Notes: generated from the sequence alone by a model not told the origin. 35,405 bases of DNA from Alphaproteobacteria bacterium (GCA_016793165.1 JAEULA010000038.1:1-35405); one strand, 5' to 3'. Counted from the stretch's first letter, positions 16,153 through 24,354 are shown. Translations and numbers: made by a program.

Positions 16153-16904
16153 TGCAGCCGGCGGTCGATCGCGAGGAGCGCGGTGCTGACAGCGACAGCG
16201 AAGGCGATGATCAGGAAGGTTAGGGAGAAGATCATGTCGCCGTTGCTCGAGCCGATCGCCTGCATGAGCATGTAGCCGATGCCCTGATGCGAGCCGAACA
16301 TCTCGCTCAGGATCGTGCCGATGAAGGTCAGCGAAACGCCGATGCGGATGCCGGTGAAGACCTCGGGCACCGACGAGGGCAGCAGGATCGACAGCCAGGC
16401 CTGGGCCCGGGTCAGTCCCATGACGCGTGCGGTCTTCAGGAAGACGACGCGCACGTTGCGCGCCGCATTGAGTGTGAAGATGGCGACCGGCACGATGCCG
16501 TGGATGGCGCCGAACACGACCTCGGTCGCCAGGCCGATGCCGCAGAACAGCAGGATGATCGGGAAGAAGGACACCTTCGGGACGGTGTAGAAGGCCATCA
16601 GCGCCGGCTCGTAGGCCTCGGCGAGGAGGCGGCTCGAGCCCAGCACCAGCCCGATCAGGACGCCGCCGCCGATGGCGATGACGAGCGCGAGCAGGAAGGC
16701 GCGAAAGGTGCTCGTCACGTTCGGCCAGAAATCCGCGGAGCGCAGCAGCTCGAGCGCGCCGGAAAGCGTCGTCAGCGGCGAGGACAGCGCCACGCTGCCG
16801 GCGAGATCGTGCATCGCCTGCCAGGCGCCCGCGATCACCAGCAGGAGCACGAGGTTGTCGACCAGGCGTCGCCCGATCTCGCGCCGTCCGCCGTTCACGG
16901 CCAT
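16140..16904 (-). CDS. ABC transporter permease (SsuC/TauC-like)
   Basis: This is a 254-residue inner-membrane permease with about six hydrophobic segments (roughly 17-36, 66-90, 100-122, 126-147, 186-205 and 225-247). The cytoplasmic coupling loop is near residues 160-180 (ARVMGLTRAQAWLSILLP), the EAA region of the BPD_transp_1 family. Its ATG overlaps the previous gene's stop by one base (16904), indicating translational coupling with the second permease. It should form a heterodimeric channel with it, energised by the 17653-18462 ATPase and fed by the 15120-16115 binding protein. Confidence 0.92.
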   Translation of the reverse strand: MAVNGGRREIGRRLVDNLVLLLVIAGAWQAMHDLAGSVALSSPLTTLSGALELLRSADFWPNVTSTFRAFLLALVIAIGGGVLIGLVLGSSRLLAEAYEPALMAFYTVPKVSFFPIILLFCGIGLATEVVFGAIHGIVPVAIFTLNAARNVRVVFLKTARVMGLTRAQAWLSILLPSSVPEVFTGIRIGVSLTFIGTILSEMFGSHQGIGYMLMQAIGSSNGDMIFSLTFLIIAFAVAVSTALLAIDRRLHRRV

Positions 16905-17656
16905 CAGGACCGCCCCCGGCGCCGCATCAGGACGCCTTCCCAGGACGACAGCGAGACGTTGATGGCGACCGCGAGCAGGACGATGAACAGCACCATCGAG
17001 TAGAGCGCGTCGTTGTCGAAGCTCGTGTACGCCCAGTGGATCTGGTGGCCCAGCCCCGAGGACGCGAGGATGAACTCCGAGCCGACGACGCCGATGAACG
17101 CGTAGGAGATCGCGAGCTTCACGCCCGTGAAGATGTGCGGAACCGCGCTCGGGAGCACGACGCGCAGCAGCGCTTCCGCCCGTCCGAGTTTCATGACCGT
17201 CGCCGTCTTGCGGAAGACCCGCGGCACCCGGTCGAGGCCGTTGAGCGTGTTCACGATCATCGCCACGACGGCATAGAGATAGCCGATCACGATCTTCGGC
17301 GTGTCGGTGAGGCCGAACAGGTAGACGAACACGGGGTAGAAGGCCCAGATCGGCACCGCGTAGTAGCTGGTGAACAGCGGATCGAGCGTCCGGCGCACGC
17401 GCGGCAGCGCAAAGACGACCGCGCCGGCGACCACGCCCGAGACGATCGCCGCGGCGCCGGCGACGACGACGCCGACGAGGGTCGATCGCATGTCGGGCAG
17501 GATGCTGCCGCTCGCCAGCGCGCGATAGAGGCCGGTCGCCATCTGGCTCGGCGGGATCATCGTGAACGGCGTGATCAGGCCGACGCGGCAGACGGCCTCG
17601 AGCACGGCGACGAAGACGACGACGCTCGCCAGCTGCAGCCGCGTCGAGTCCTTCAT
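16904..17656 (-). CDS. ABC transporter permease (SsuC/TauC-like)
   Basis: This 250-residue inner-membrane permease is homologous in layout to its downstream neighbour. Hydrophobic segments lie at about 8-28, 58-84, 96-116, 120-140, 180-200 and 220-242. The coupling loop is TATVMKLGRAEALLRVVLPS (151-170). The start overlaps the ATPase stop by 4 bases, and the stop overlaps the next permease start by one. A two-permease, one-ATPase arrangement is common among NMT1-type importers. The two permeases differ in sequence, so a heterodimeric pore is likely rather than a recent duplication. Confidence 0.92.
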   Translation of the reverse strand: MKDSTRLQLASVVVFVAVLEAVCRVGLITPFTMIPPSQMATGLYRALASGSILPDMRSTLVGVVVAGAAAIVSGVVAGAVVFALPRVRRTLDPLFTSYYAVPIWAFYPVFVYLFGLTDTPKIVIGYLYAVVAMIVNTLNGLDRVPRVFRKTATVMKLGRAEALLRVVLPSAVPHIFTGVKLAISYAFIGVVGSEFILASSGLGHQIHWAYTSFDNDALYSMVLFIVLLAVAINVSLSSWEGVLMRRRGRS

Positions 17657-18462
17657 GGCTGGCGTCCGCCGCCGCGCATGGCCTTCATCGACTCCTCGCG
17701 CAGCAGCGACCAGAGCCGACCGGTGACCCGTCCGAACTCCTCATGCCCGGCGATCCGGCTGTCGCGATCGCGCGGCCAACCCGTGACGATGGTGTCGAGG
17801 AAGCGGCCGGGGCGGGCCGACATGACGCCGACCCGATCGGCGAGCATCGCGGCCTCGTCGAGGGCGTGCGTGATCAGGAACACCGTGGCGCCGGTCTCGC
17901 GCCACAGCCGCAGCACCTCGTCGCCCATCAGCAGGCGCGTCTGTTGGTCGAGGGCGCCGAACGGCTCGTCGAGCAGGATCAGGCGCGGCTGCAGGACCAG
18001 CGTCCGGGCGATGCACACGCGCTGGCGCATGCCGCCCGACAGCTGGGCCGGATAGGCGCGCGCGAAGTCCCGCAGCCCCATGAGTCCGAGGGCGTCCTCG
18101 ATCCGGCGCTTCTGCTCGGCCGCGTCGAGGCCGCGGCGGCGCAGGCCGAAGGCGACGTTGTCCCACACGCTGAGCCAGGGAAAGCTCGCGTCCTCCTGGA
18201 ACACGACGCCGACGCCGTCCGGGACGTCGCCGCGCAGGGGGCGGCCCTCGAACGTCGCCTCGCCGGCGCTGGCCGTCGCCAGGCCGCAGATGATCTCGAG
18301 CAGGGTCGACTTGCCGCAGCCGGACGGACCGACCACGGCGAAGAACTCGCCCTTCGCGAGCTCGAGATCCAGGGGGCCGAGGGCATGGACCTCGGCCGCG
18401 CCACCCCGCGCCTCGTAGACGCGGGTGACCCCGCTGAGCCTGACATGCGTTCCTGCGTTCAT
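17653..18462 (-). CDS. ABC transporter ATP-binding protein (SsuB/TauB-like)
   Basis: This is a 269-residue nucleotide-binding subunit. Walker A is GPSGCGKST (45-53), the Q-loop VVFQED is near 86-91, the signature is LSGGMRQR (141-148), Walker B is LILLDEP (161-167), and the switch histidine is in LITHALDEA. FPWLSVWDNVAFGL after the Q-loop is diagnostic of the SsuB/TauB/NrtD group. It hydrolyses ATP to drive import through the two co-encoded permeases. It is the first gene of the minus-strand operon and shares a 231-bp divergent spacer with leuC-like 18694-20100. That makes coordinate control of uptake and catabolism plausible. Confidence 0.94.
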   Translation of the reverse strand: MNAGTHVRLSGVTRVYEARGGAAEVHALGPLDLELAKGEFFAVVGPSGCGKSTLLEIICGLATASAGEATFEGRPLRGDVPDGVGVVFQEDASFPWLSVWDNVAFGLRRRGLDAAEQKRRIEDALGLMGLRDFARAYPAQLSGGMRQRVCIARTLVLQPRLILLDEPFGALDQQTRLLMGDEVLRLWRETGATVFLITHALDEAAMLADRVGVMSARPGRFLDTIVTGWPRDRDSRIAGHEEFGRVTGRLWSLLREESMKAMRGGGRQP

Positions 18463-18693
18463 CGTGTCATGCCGTCCCGTGAGGCGGTCCGTCCGCGATC
18501 GACCGGTCGGAGATTCCAGCCGGCACCGATGCGGGGATTGTACGAAATTCGCGCGGCGCGGGCCGCCCTATTGCTCGCCGGCGGCGGCACGCGGCGCGCT
18601 CGCAATTTCTTCCTAGCGCTTTGGCGAACGTCATCGGAGCGTCGCGCCGTCCGGCATCGGATCCGAACGCACACCAGGAGCGCGAGTGCAGCC
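18463..18693. promoter_or_regulatory. divergent promoter region between importer and LeuCD-like operon
   Basis: This 231-bp spacer holds AATTTCGTACAAT on the minus strand (18537-18549) facing the transporter. AATTTCTTCCTAG on the plus strand (18604-18616) faces the LeuC-like gene 77 bp away. The minus copy contains TACAAT, a good -10 match. The arrangement mirrors 3814-3863. No other strong promoter or operator dyad was recognised. Confidence 0.45.
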
Positions 18694-20100
18694 ATGGCTG
18701 GCGAAACCCTGTTCGACAAGATCTGGCAGCGGCATGTCGTGCGCGAGCTCGACGACGATGCCGTGCTGATCCACATCGACAGGCACATCATCCACGAATG
18801 CACCTCGGGGGCCGCCTTCGCCGGCCTCGCCAAGGCGGGTCGCAGGACCCGCCGCCCGGACCTCACCTATGCGGTCATCGACCACATCCTGTCGACGCGA
18901 CCGGGGCGCAGCTGGGACACGTTCGAGGGGGCGAAGGAGTTCGTGTCGCTGCTGCGCAGGAATACCGCCGAGCACGGCATCGGCCTGATCGACGTCGACG
19001 ACCCGCGGCAGGGCATCGAGCACGTCATCGCGGCCGAGCTCGGCATCTCGCTGCCGGGCACGACTCTCGTGTGCGGCGACAGCCACACCGCGACCTGCGG
19101 GGCGATGGGGTGCCTCGCCTGGGGCATCGGCACCAGCGAGGTCGCGCATGTGCTCGCCACGCAGACGATCGTGCAGCGGCGGCCGAAGCGGATGCGCGTG
19201 CGGTTCGAGGGCGGCCTGCGCGCGGGCGTGCATGCCAAGGACATGATCCTTGCGCTGATCGGCCGGATCGGCATCGCCGCCGGGACGGGGCACGCGGTCG
19301 AATACGCGGGCAGCGCGGTGCGCGCCCTCGGGATGGATGCGCGCCAGACGATCTGCAACATGTCGATCGAGTTCGGCGCGCGCTCCGGCATGATCGCGCC
19401 GGACGACACCACGCTCGCGCATCTCGACGGGCGGCCGTTCGCGCCGGCGGGCCGGCTCTGGGACGAGGCGGTCGCCTACTGGCGCACGTTGCGCAGCGAC
19501 GATGACGCGGTCTTCGACCGCGAGGTCGAGCTCGACTGCTCGGCGATCGAGCCGCAGGTGACCTGGGGGACGACGCCCGGCGACGTCGTCGGCATCGGCG
19601 AGCGCGTCCCGGATCCGTCGGGCGTCGCCGACTCGCGCCGGCGCCAGGCGATGGAGCGGGCGCTCGGCTACATGGGGCTGCATCCGCGCGACGCGCTCGA
19701 AGGGCTCAAGATCGACGTCGCGTTCATCGGCTCCTGCACCAACAGCCGGCTCGCCGATCTCGAGGCGGCGGCGCGCGTCGTGCGCGGCCGAAAGGTGCCG
19801 TCGCATGTCCGCGCGCTGGTGGCGCCCGGCTCGGCGCCCGTCAAGCGCGCGGCCGAGGCGATGGGCCTCGACAAGGTCTTCACCGATGCCGGGTTCGAGT
19901 GGCGCGAGAGCGGCTGCTCGATGTGCGTCGCGATCAACGACGACTCGGTCGGACCCGACCAGCGCTGCATCTCGACCTCGAACCGGAACTTCGAGAACCG
20001 CCAGGGCCCGCGCAGTCGGACCCATCTCGCGAGCCCGGCGACGGTCGCGGCGAGCGCGGTCAGGGGCGCCATCGCCGACGTCCGCAAGCTCGGCGCCTGA
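18694..20100 (+). CDS. aconitase family hydro-lyase, large subunit (LeuC-like)
   Basis: This 468-residue protein is close to the length of bacterial 3-isopropylmalate dehydratase large subunits. Cluster ligands are Cys348 (GSCTNSR), Cys408 and Cys411 (SGCSMC), within one residue of the E. coli LeuC positions. CGDSHTATCGAMG (127-139), NMSIEFGARSGMIAPD and STSNRNFENRQG are conserved aconitase-superfamily segments. It carries a [4Fe-4S] cluster and dehydrates/hydrates a malate-type acid with the small subunit that follows. An AGGAG lies 13 bases before ATG 18694, a rather long spacing. No leuA or leuB is present, and the gene is divergent from an organic-acid-type importer. A catabolic hydratase (alkylmaleate/alkylmalate type) is therefore at least as likely as leucine synthesis. 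Confidence 0.9.
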   Translation: MAGETLFDKIWQRHVVRELDDDAVLIHIDRHIIHECTSGAAFAGLAKAGRRTRRPDLTYAVIDHILSTRPGRSWDTFEGAKEFVSLLRRNTAEHGIGLIDVDDPRQGIEHVIAAELGISLPGTTLVCGDSHTATCGAMGCLAWGIGTSEVAHVLATQTIVQRRPKRMRVRFEGGLRAGVHAKDMILALIGRIGIAAGTGHAVEYAGSAVRALGMDARQTICNMSIEFGARSGMIAPDDTTLAHLDGRPFAPAGRLWDEAVAYWRTLRSDDDAVFDREVELDCSAIEPQVTWGTTPGDVVGIGERVPDPSGVADSRRRQAMERALGYMGLHPRDALEGLKIDVAFIGSCTNSRLADLEAAARVVRGRKVPSHVRALVAPGSAPVKRAAEAMGLDKVFTDAGFEWRESGCSMCVAINDDSVGPDQRCISTSNRNFENRQGPRSRTHLASPATVAASAVRGAIADVRKLGA

Positions 20101-20114
20101 TCGGAGGCATGACG

Positions 20115-20747
20115 ATGGAGAAGTTCACCCGCGTCGAGGGGCCGGCCGCCAGCTTCCCGAAGCCCGACATCGACACCGACGCGATCATCCCCGCCGCCTG
20201 GCAGCGGACGCTCACGGGCGATCCGGGCCAGGGCCTGTTCGGCGGCTGGCGCTACCATCTCGACGGCAGCGAGAACCCCGACTTCATCCTGAACCAGGAG
20301 CCGTTCCGGCAGGCGCGGGTGATCGTCGGGGGCATGAATTTCGGTTGCGGGAGCTCGCGCGAGTTCGCGGTCTGGGCGCTGATGCGCTTCGGAATCCGCT
20401 GCGTGATCGCGCCGAGCTTCGGCGACATCTTCTACGAGAACTCGTTCAAGAACGGCCTGCTGCCCATCATTCTGCCGCCGGAGGAGGTCGAGCGCCTGCA
20501 TGCGCATCTCGCGGCGACCAACGATCCGACGATCGCCGTGGACCTCGAGCGCTGCGAGATCAGGCTCGGCAACGGGCAGACATTGCCGTTCCGCATCCCG
20601 GCGGCACGCCGCACGGCCCTGCTCGAGGGGCTCGACGAGATCGGCGCGACGCTGAAATTCGCCGACGACATCGATCGCTTCCAGGGCGAGCAGCTCGTGC
20701 GCGAGCCCTGGGTCTACGCGCCCACGGCGGTCCTGCGCCCGAAGTGA
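20115..20747 (+). CDS. aconitase family hydro-lyase, small subunit (LeuD-like)
   Basis: This 210-residue swivel-domain subunit pairs with the LeuC-like large subunit. DIDTDAIIPA, NFGCGSSREFAVWAL and FGDIFYENSFKNGLLPI are hallmark LeuD segments. The substrate-recognition stretch after DAIIPA reads AWQRTLTGDPGQGLFGGWRY. In enterobacterial LeuD the same place has a FLQKVTRTGFG-type sequence, so substrate range may differ. ATG 20115 is chosen over the in-frame ATG at 20109 because GGAGG (20103-20107) is 7 bases from it and would be only 1 base from the earlier one. The intergenic gap is 14 bp, so the two subunits are co-transcribed. Confidence 0.9.
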   Translation: MEKFTRVEGPAASFPKPDIDTDAIIPAAWQRTLTGDPGQGLFGGWRYHLDGSENPDFILNQEPFRQARVIVGGMNFGCGSSREFAVWALMRFGIRCVIAPSFGDIFYENSFKNGLLPIILPPEEVERLHAHLAATNDPTIAVDLERCEIRLGNGQTLPFRIPAARRTALLEGLDEIGATLKFADDIDRFQGEQLVREPWVYAPTAVLRPK

Positions 20748-20864
20748 TCTCTGCAGCGCCGCCCCGGCGCGGGCGTGCTGGCGATGTGCGGCCGCCTTGC
20801 TCGCGGCGGCGGCTTCGGTCGCGAGGCGCGCCGCCCGGCTCCAGCGCGGCGCCGGGCCGCAACG

Positions 20865-22010
20865 TCAATCGATGACCATGTCGGCGCGCGCGACGATCGT
20901 CGCCGGCAGCTTCAGGCCCAGTGCCGCGGCGACGCGAAGGTTCACGACCAGAGTTACCGACGGCTGCTCGATCGGCAGTTCCGCCGCCGACGCGCCGCTC
21001 AGAATACGATCGACATAGAAGGCCGCGCGCCGCCAGTTGGCCTCGACGTCCGGGCCGAACTGAATCAGGCCTCCGGCCGCCGCCGACCCCGTTTCTCCGG
21101 AGATCGTCGGCAGCCGCGCGCGCGTTCCGAATGCGACGATGCGGTCGCGCAGGCGATTGAGCAACGGCCCCTGGGTCGTCACGAGCGCGTCGATGCCGGT
21201 CGCAAAGAGGGCGGCGAGCGCGGCGTCGAGGCCCTCGTCGCTGTCGAACCGGCGGATCTCGAGCGTCAGGCCGAGCCGCCGGGCGGCAGCCTCGCCGTCG
21301 GGCAGCAGCCAGTCCGTCTCGGGCAGCGCGAGGACGCCGAGCCGTCTCATGCCGGGCAACGCCTCGCGAACGATCTCGAGCCGCTTTTGGAACAGCTCGC
21401 GCGTCATCAGCTGGATGCCCGTCACGTTACCGCCGGGGCGGGCGTAGCTGCGCGCGAGCCCGCGGCTGATCGGCTCGTCCATGTTCGAGCAGACGATGGG
21501 GATTGTCCTGGTCAGCGACTGGACCACCTCGCAGCGCGCGCCGCTGGTGATGATCACGTCTGGCCTGAGCGCGACGAGTTCGGCGGCGAGTGCCTCGTAG
21601 CGATCGGCCCGACCCTCGCTCCATCGCGCATCGAGAATAACGTCGCGCCCGAGTGCGTGGCCCAGCTTCGCGAGCTCGGCCGGGAACTGACTCTCGGCCG
21701 GTCCGCCCGGCGCGGCGCCGGAACCGAGCCAGCCGATGCGCGCGATCCGCTCGCGGCTCTGCGCCAGCGTCAGATTCGTCCCCGCCAGCATCGCGAGCTG
21801 TACGCCGATCACCGTGCGGCGCGAGATCAGCCCGTCGCCTCGGTGCTGCGCGCGAGTGGCGCGCGGGGCATCGCCCGATCCGGGCGCCGCGCCGCCGTGC
21901 TGCTCATCGCGGCGCTCGGCGGCGCACAGCGCCCGCGCACTTGCCGGGGTGACGGTCGGTGCGGACACGGGGGCGATCGATGTTGTGCCCGAGGGGCACC
22001 GTCTCAACAT
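20865..22010 (-). CDS. ABC transporter substrate-binding protein (PF04392 type)
   Basis: The frame encodes 381 residues; from about residue 85 onward it is a typical ABC_sub_bind family protein. RIARIGWLGSG opens the first lobe, LRPDVIITSG and PIVCSNMDEPISRGLARSYARPGGNVTG are diagnostic, and the end is LGLKLPATIVARADMVID. The signal region is ISRRTVIGVQLAMLAGTNLTLAQ (62-84), possibly Tat-like (SRR). The 60 residues before it look like non-coding composition, so translation may really begin near 21830 or 21812. However, a GGAG does lie 7 bases before ATG 22010. There are no permease or ATPase genes beside it, which is common for this expanded orphan family. The ligand is unknown. Confidence 0.82.
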   Translation of the reverse strand: MLRRCPSGTTSIAPVSAPTVTPASARALCAAERRDEQHGGAAPGSGDAPRATRAQHRGDGLISRRTVIGVQLAMLAGTNLTLAQSRERIARIGWLGSGAAPGGPAESQFPAELAKLGHALGRDVILDARWSEGRADRYEALAAELVALRPDVIITSGARCEVVQSLTRTIPIVCSNMDEPISRGLARSYARPGGNVTGIQLMTRELFQKRLEIVREALPGMRRLGVLALPETDWLLPDGEAAARRLGLTLEIRRFDSDEGLDAALAALFATGIDALVTTQGPLLNRLRDRIVAFGTRARLPTISGETGSAAAGGLIQFGPDVEANWRRAAFYVDRILSGASAAELPIEQPSVTLVVNLRVAAALGLKLPATIVARADMVID

Positions 22011-22327
22011 GGACCGTCTCCATCGCAGGATGCCGGCAGCCCCGTCAGATTGGCCCCTTCACTGCCTGCAAGGCAATGTCACGGCCCGGGCCGCTGGTCC
22101 CAAGGACGGCTCGAGCGGACGTGCTGCGGTGGCGGCGGCATCGAACCGCCGGATGCTGACGCGATCGGGCGGCCTGTGCTCGCTCCATGCTCGACCGATC
22201 GTCGCGGCACCCGAGCCGAGCGAATTTCAGATCCGGGCAATGGGTCGGTTCTTGCCGCAGCGTCGGCCCGCTGGGGTGAGGGCGGTGTGCTGCGGCGCGA
22301 CGACCGCGCCGACGGGCCAGAGGCCGC
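22011..22327. other. 317-bp intergenic region, no recognisable gene
   Basis: Open frames exist on both strands but none shows a protein motif, a credible ribosome site or homology I recognise. The region precedes the PF04392 gene (minus strand) and follows the NTF2-like gene, so it may hold a promoter. I see no convincing -35/-10 pair or strong dyad. Confidence 0.4.
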
Positions 22328-22723
22328 CTAGCGCGCCGCGGTCTGCCGTGCGTAGTCGGCGGCGTCGTACCAGCCGCGCGATGCGGCGACGCGGACATCG
22401 GAGTCGAGATCCCACTCCTCCCATCCGACGACCCGCAGCGGATTCTTCGTCGCGGCATGCGTGCCGGTGAAGGTCCAGAAATACGCGACATGGTTGCCCG
22501 CGCAGCGCACCGCGTCGCAGACGAGCTTGAGGTCCGGCACGTCGGCAAAGAAGCCGGTGGCCATCTCGCAGATGGCTTTGCGGCCTGTCCAGGGACTGCC
22601 GCCATTGATGACGATATGCCCGTCGGGGGCATAGAAGGACGCGACAGCCTCCGGCGAGCCGGAGTTCCAGGCATCCGTATACGCGGCGGCCATCGCGCGC
22701 GCGGCCTCGGGGTCGACCGTCAT
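22328..22723 (-). CDS. NTF2-like / SnoaL-like nuclear transport factor 2 family protein
   Basis: This is a 131-residue cone-shaped alpha+beta-barrel protein by sequence pattern. It has an N-terminal helix with AAAYTDAWNSGSPEAVASFYAP, then GHIVINGGSPWTGRKAI, a FFADVPDLKL strand and a C-terminal WYDAADY. These are typical of the SnoaL/DUF4440-like ketosteroid-isomerase-fold group. A GGGAGAAGCACCCC leader precedes the ATG at 22723. Members can be isomerases, hydrolases or small-ligand binders. No catalytic Asp/His set can be assigned with confidence, and neighbours give no clear pathway, so the function is unknown. Confidence 0.82.
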   Translation of the reverse strand: MTVDPEAARAMAAAYTDAWNSGSPEAVASFYAPDGHIVINGGSPWTGRKAICEMATGFFADVPDLKLVCDAVRCAGNHVAYFWTFTGTHAATKNPLRVVGWEEWDLDSDVRVAASRGWYDAADYARQTAAR

Positions 22724-22999
22724 GGGGTGCTTCTCCCTCCGATGGCGCCTGTTGAATCGCGCCGGGTCTGCGGCAGATCAGCCGGCTCGCGCCGAGCCGC
22801 CCGGGGATCGGTCAGCGACGGCGTCCGGCGCCTGGATCGCCCGGAAGCCCGGCGAAGTCGAGCGGCGATCTGCCGAAGCCCCGGCCCTTCGCACGCGTCG
22901 ATTTGCACGCGAACCGCGGGCCCCCGGCGCATCGCGCCCCGACGTGCGACCACAACGTCCTGCGATGACCCATGTCTCAGGGTCGGACAAGATGAGGAA

Positions 23000-23076
23000 T
23001 GGCGTGCCCGGCGGGATTCGAACCCACGACCTTTAGCTCCGGAGGCTAACGCTCTATCCAGCTGAGCTACGGGCAC
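23000..23076 (-). tRNA. tRNA-Arg (anticodon CCG)
   Basis: The minus strand folds as a complete cloverleaf of 77 nt. The acceptor stem GTGCCCG pairs with CGGGCAC, the D-arm is GCTCAGCTGGATAGAGC, the anticodon stem TTAGC/GCTAA encloses the loop CTCCGGA, and the T-arm carries GGTTCGAATCC. The CCG anticodon reads CGG arginine codons, which are common in this GC-rich DNA. The discriminator is G, and the 3' CCA is encoded (TGG at 23000-23002 on the plus strand). Confidence 0.96.
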
Positions 23077-23211
23077 GCACGGATCCGGAAGCGGGCGGAA
23101 GCTAGCGGAAGCGTCTGGCGGGCGCAACGAATGCCGGCCCCGGGAATCCCGGCGCTGCGCGCCGCGCTGCCGACGGCGCCGGGGCGCTCGGCGCTGCGAT
23201 CGGGCGCCCGC

Positions 23212-24354
23212 CTAGGGTTCCGCCAGGGTCCGCGCCGGCGCGGTCCACCCCGCCTGGCGATCGGCGCCGGACGGAAGCGGGGAGGCGGGGTCGGTCGACC
23301 GGGTCGCAATCCAATGCGCCACGTCGCCGTGGACGCGCGCGGCGTCGAGGTCGCGCAGCAGCATGTGCCAGCCATTGTCGTAGATCGCGACGCGCCGCCG
23401 ATCGGGGCCGGCCGCCGGCAGCCGCGCCAGCGTGCGCGCCATCGCGCCGTCGGGCACCAGGATGTCGCGCGCGCCCACGAGCACGAGCGTGGGCAACCGG
23501 ATGCCGGGCGCCGCGGCGACCGCGTCGTCCATCAGCTGCACCAGGCCCCAGGTGATGTCGACGCGCGGGCCGCGCAGCATCAGCGGGTCGCGCGACAGCC
23601 GGCGCAGCAGCGCGATGTTGTCCGTCGGCCGAATCCCGGGCGAGCCCGACGGGCCGGCCAGCCACGGCACGCTGTGGGCGAGGCCGCGCAGCAGCCCCGC
23701 GGCGACCGGCCCGATCGCCTCGGAGCCGCGCACCGCCGGCGCCACGAGGATGAGGCCGCGCGCGTCGTCGAGCGCGCCGCGCGCCGCGCCGGCCATGGCG
23801 ATCGCGCCGCCCATGCTCTCGCCGAGCACGAACAGCGGCGTGTCGCGATGGCGCGCATGCAGCAGGGCGACGGCCTCGCGCAGGTCCTCGACATAGGCCT
23901 CGGTGCCGGCCCAGCGGCCGAAATGCGGCGCCTTGCCGAAGCCGCGCTGATCGTAGGCGTAGGTGAGGATGCCGTGCTCGGCCCAGCTCGGGGCCGGCTC
24001 GGTGAAGCCGTTCGAATAGTCGGCGAAGCCGTGCAGCGCCAGGACCACCGCGCGCGGCGGCGTCGCCGGCGCCCAGCTGCGCAGCGGCAGCACGGCGCCG
24101 TCGCCGGCCACGATGCGATCGGTGTCGATCTGCGCGGCCTGCGTCGTCGGCCCGCGCGGGACCACCGTCGGCGTGCAGGCGCCGAGCGCCAGCAGGGCGA
24201 GCGCCGCGCCGACGCCGATCGAGCCGCGCGCCGCGCCCGCCAGGCGATCGAACGTGCGGCGCGCGCCGGCCACGATCCGCCGCGCCGCGCGTGCGCCGCT
24301 TCGGGGCCGCATCGGCCTCGCCGTGGTCGGCATGAGCGCGCGTCCTTCGGTCAT
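23212..24354 (-). CDS. lipoprotein alpha/beta hydrolase (monoacylglycerol lipase/lysophospholipase-like)
   Basis: This 380-residue protein has a lipobox LALGAC (Cys60) after a hydrophobic stretch, so it is probably a membrane-anchored lipoprotein. The hydrolase core has LALHGFADYSNGF (oxyanion region), the nucleophile Ser180 in GESMGG, Asp297 in VGARDILVP and His330 in DNGWHM. This is a Hydrolase_4 (serine aminopeptidase S33/monoglyceride lipase) pattern. The ATG at 24354 overlaps the ATPase stop (ATGA), so it is translationally coupled to the ABC ATPase upstream. The n-region before the lipobox is long and Arg-rich (about 45 residues); ATG 24333 would shorten it. It is likely to hydrolyse a lipid ester at the envelope; the substrate is unknown. 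Confidence 0.85.
   Translation of the reverse strand: MTEGRALMPTTARPMRPRSGARAARRIVAGARRTFDRLAGAARGSIGVGAALALLALGACTPTVVPRGPTTQAAQIDTDRIVAGDGAVLPLRSWAPATPPRAVVLALHGFADYSNGFTEPAPSWAEHGILTYAYDQRGFGKAPHFGRWAGTEAYVEDLREAVALLHARHRDTPLFVLGESMGGAIAMAGAARGALDDARGLILVAPAVRGSEAIGPVAAGLLRGLAHSVPWLAGPSGSPGIRPTDNIALLRRLSRDPLMLRGPRVDITWGLVQLMDDAVAAAPGIRLPTLVLVGARDILVPDGAMARTLARLPAAGPDRRRVAIYDNGWHMLLRDLDAARVHGDVAHWIATRSTDPASPLPSGADRQAGWTAPARTLAEP

Noticed and set aside
18694..20747. Leucine biosynthesis leuCD operon
   Set aside because: There is no leuA/leuB nearby, the pair is divergent from an importer, and the LeuD loop is altered. It is kept as LeuCD-like; the biosynthetic role is not excluded but not favoured.
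22967..22984. Hairpin GACCC/GGGTC downstream of tRNA-Arg as its terminator
   Set aside because: The stem is only 5 bp with an 8-base loop and no T-run; it is expected by chance in this composition.
22724..22999. Possible small gene between the NTF2-like gene and tRNA-Arg
   Set aside because: Short open frames exist on both strands but lack ribosome sites, family motifs or plausible protein composition.
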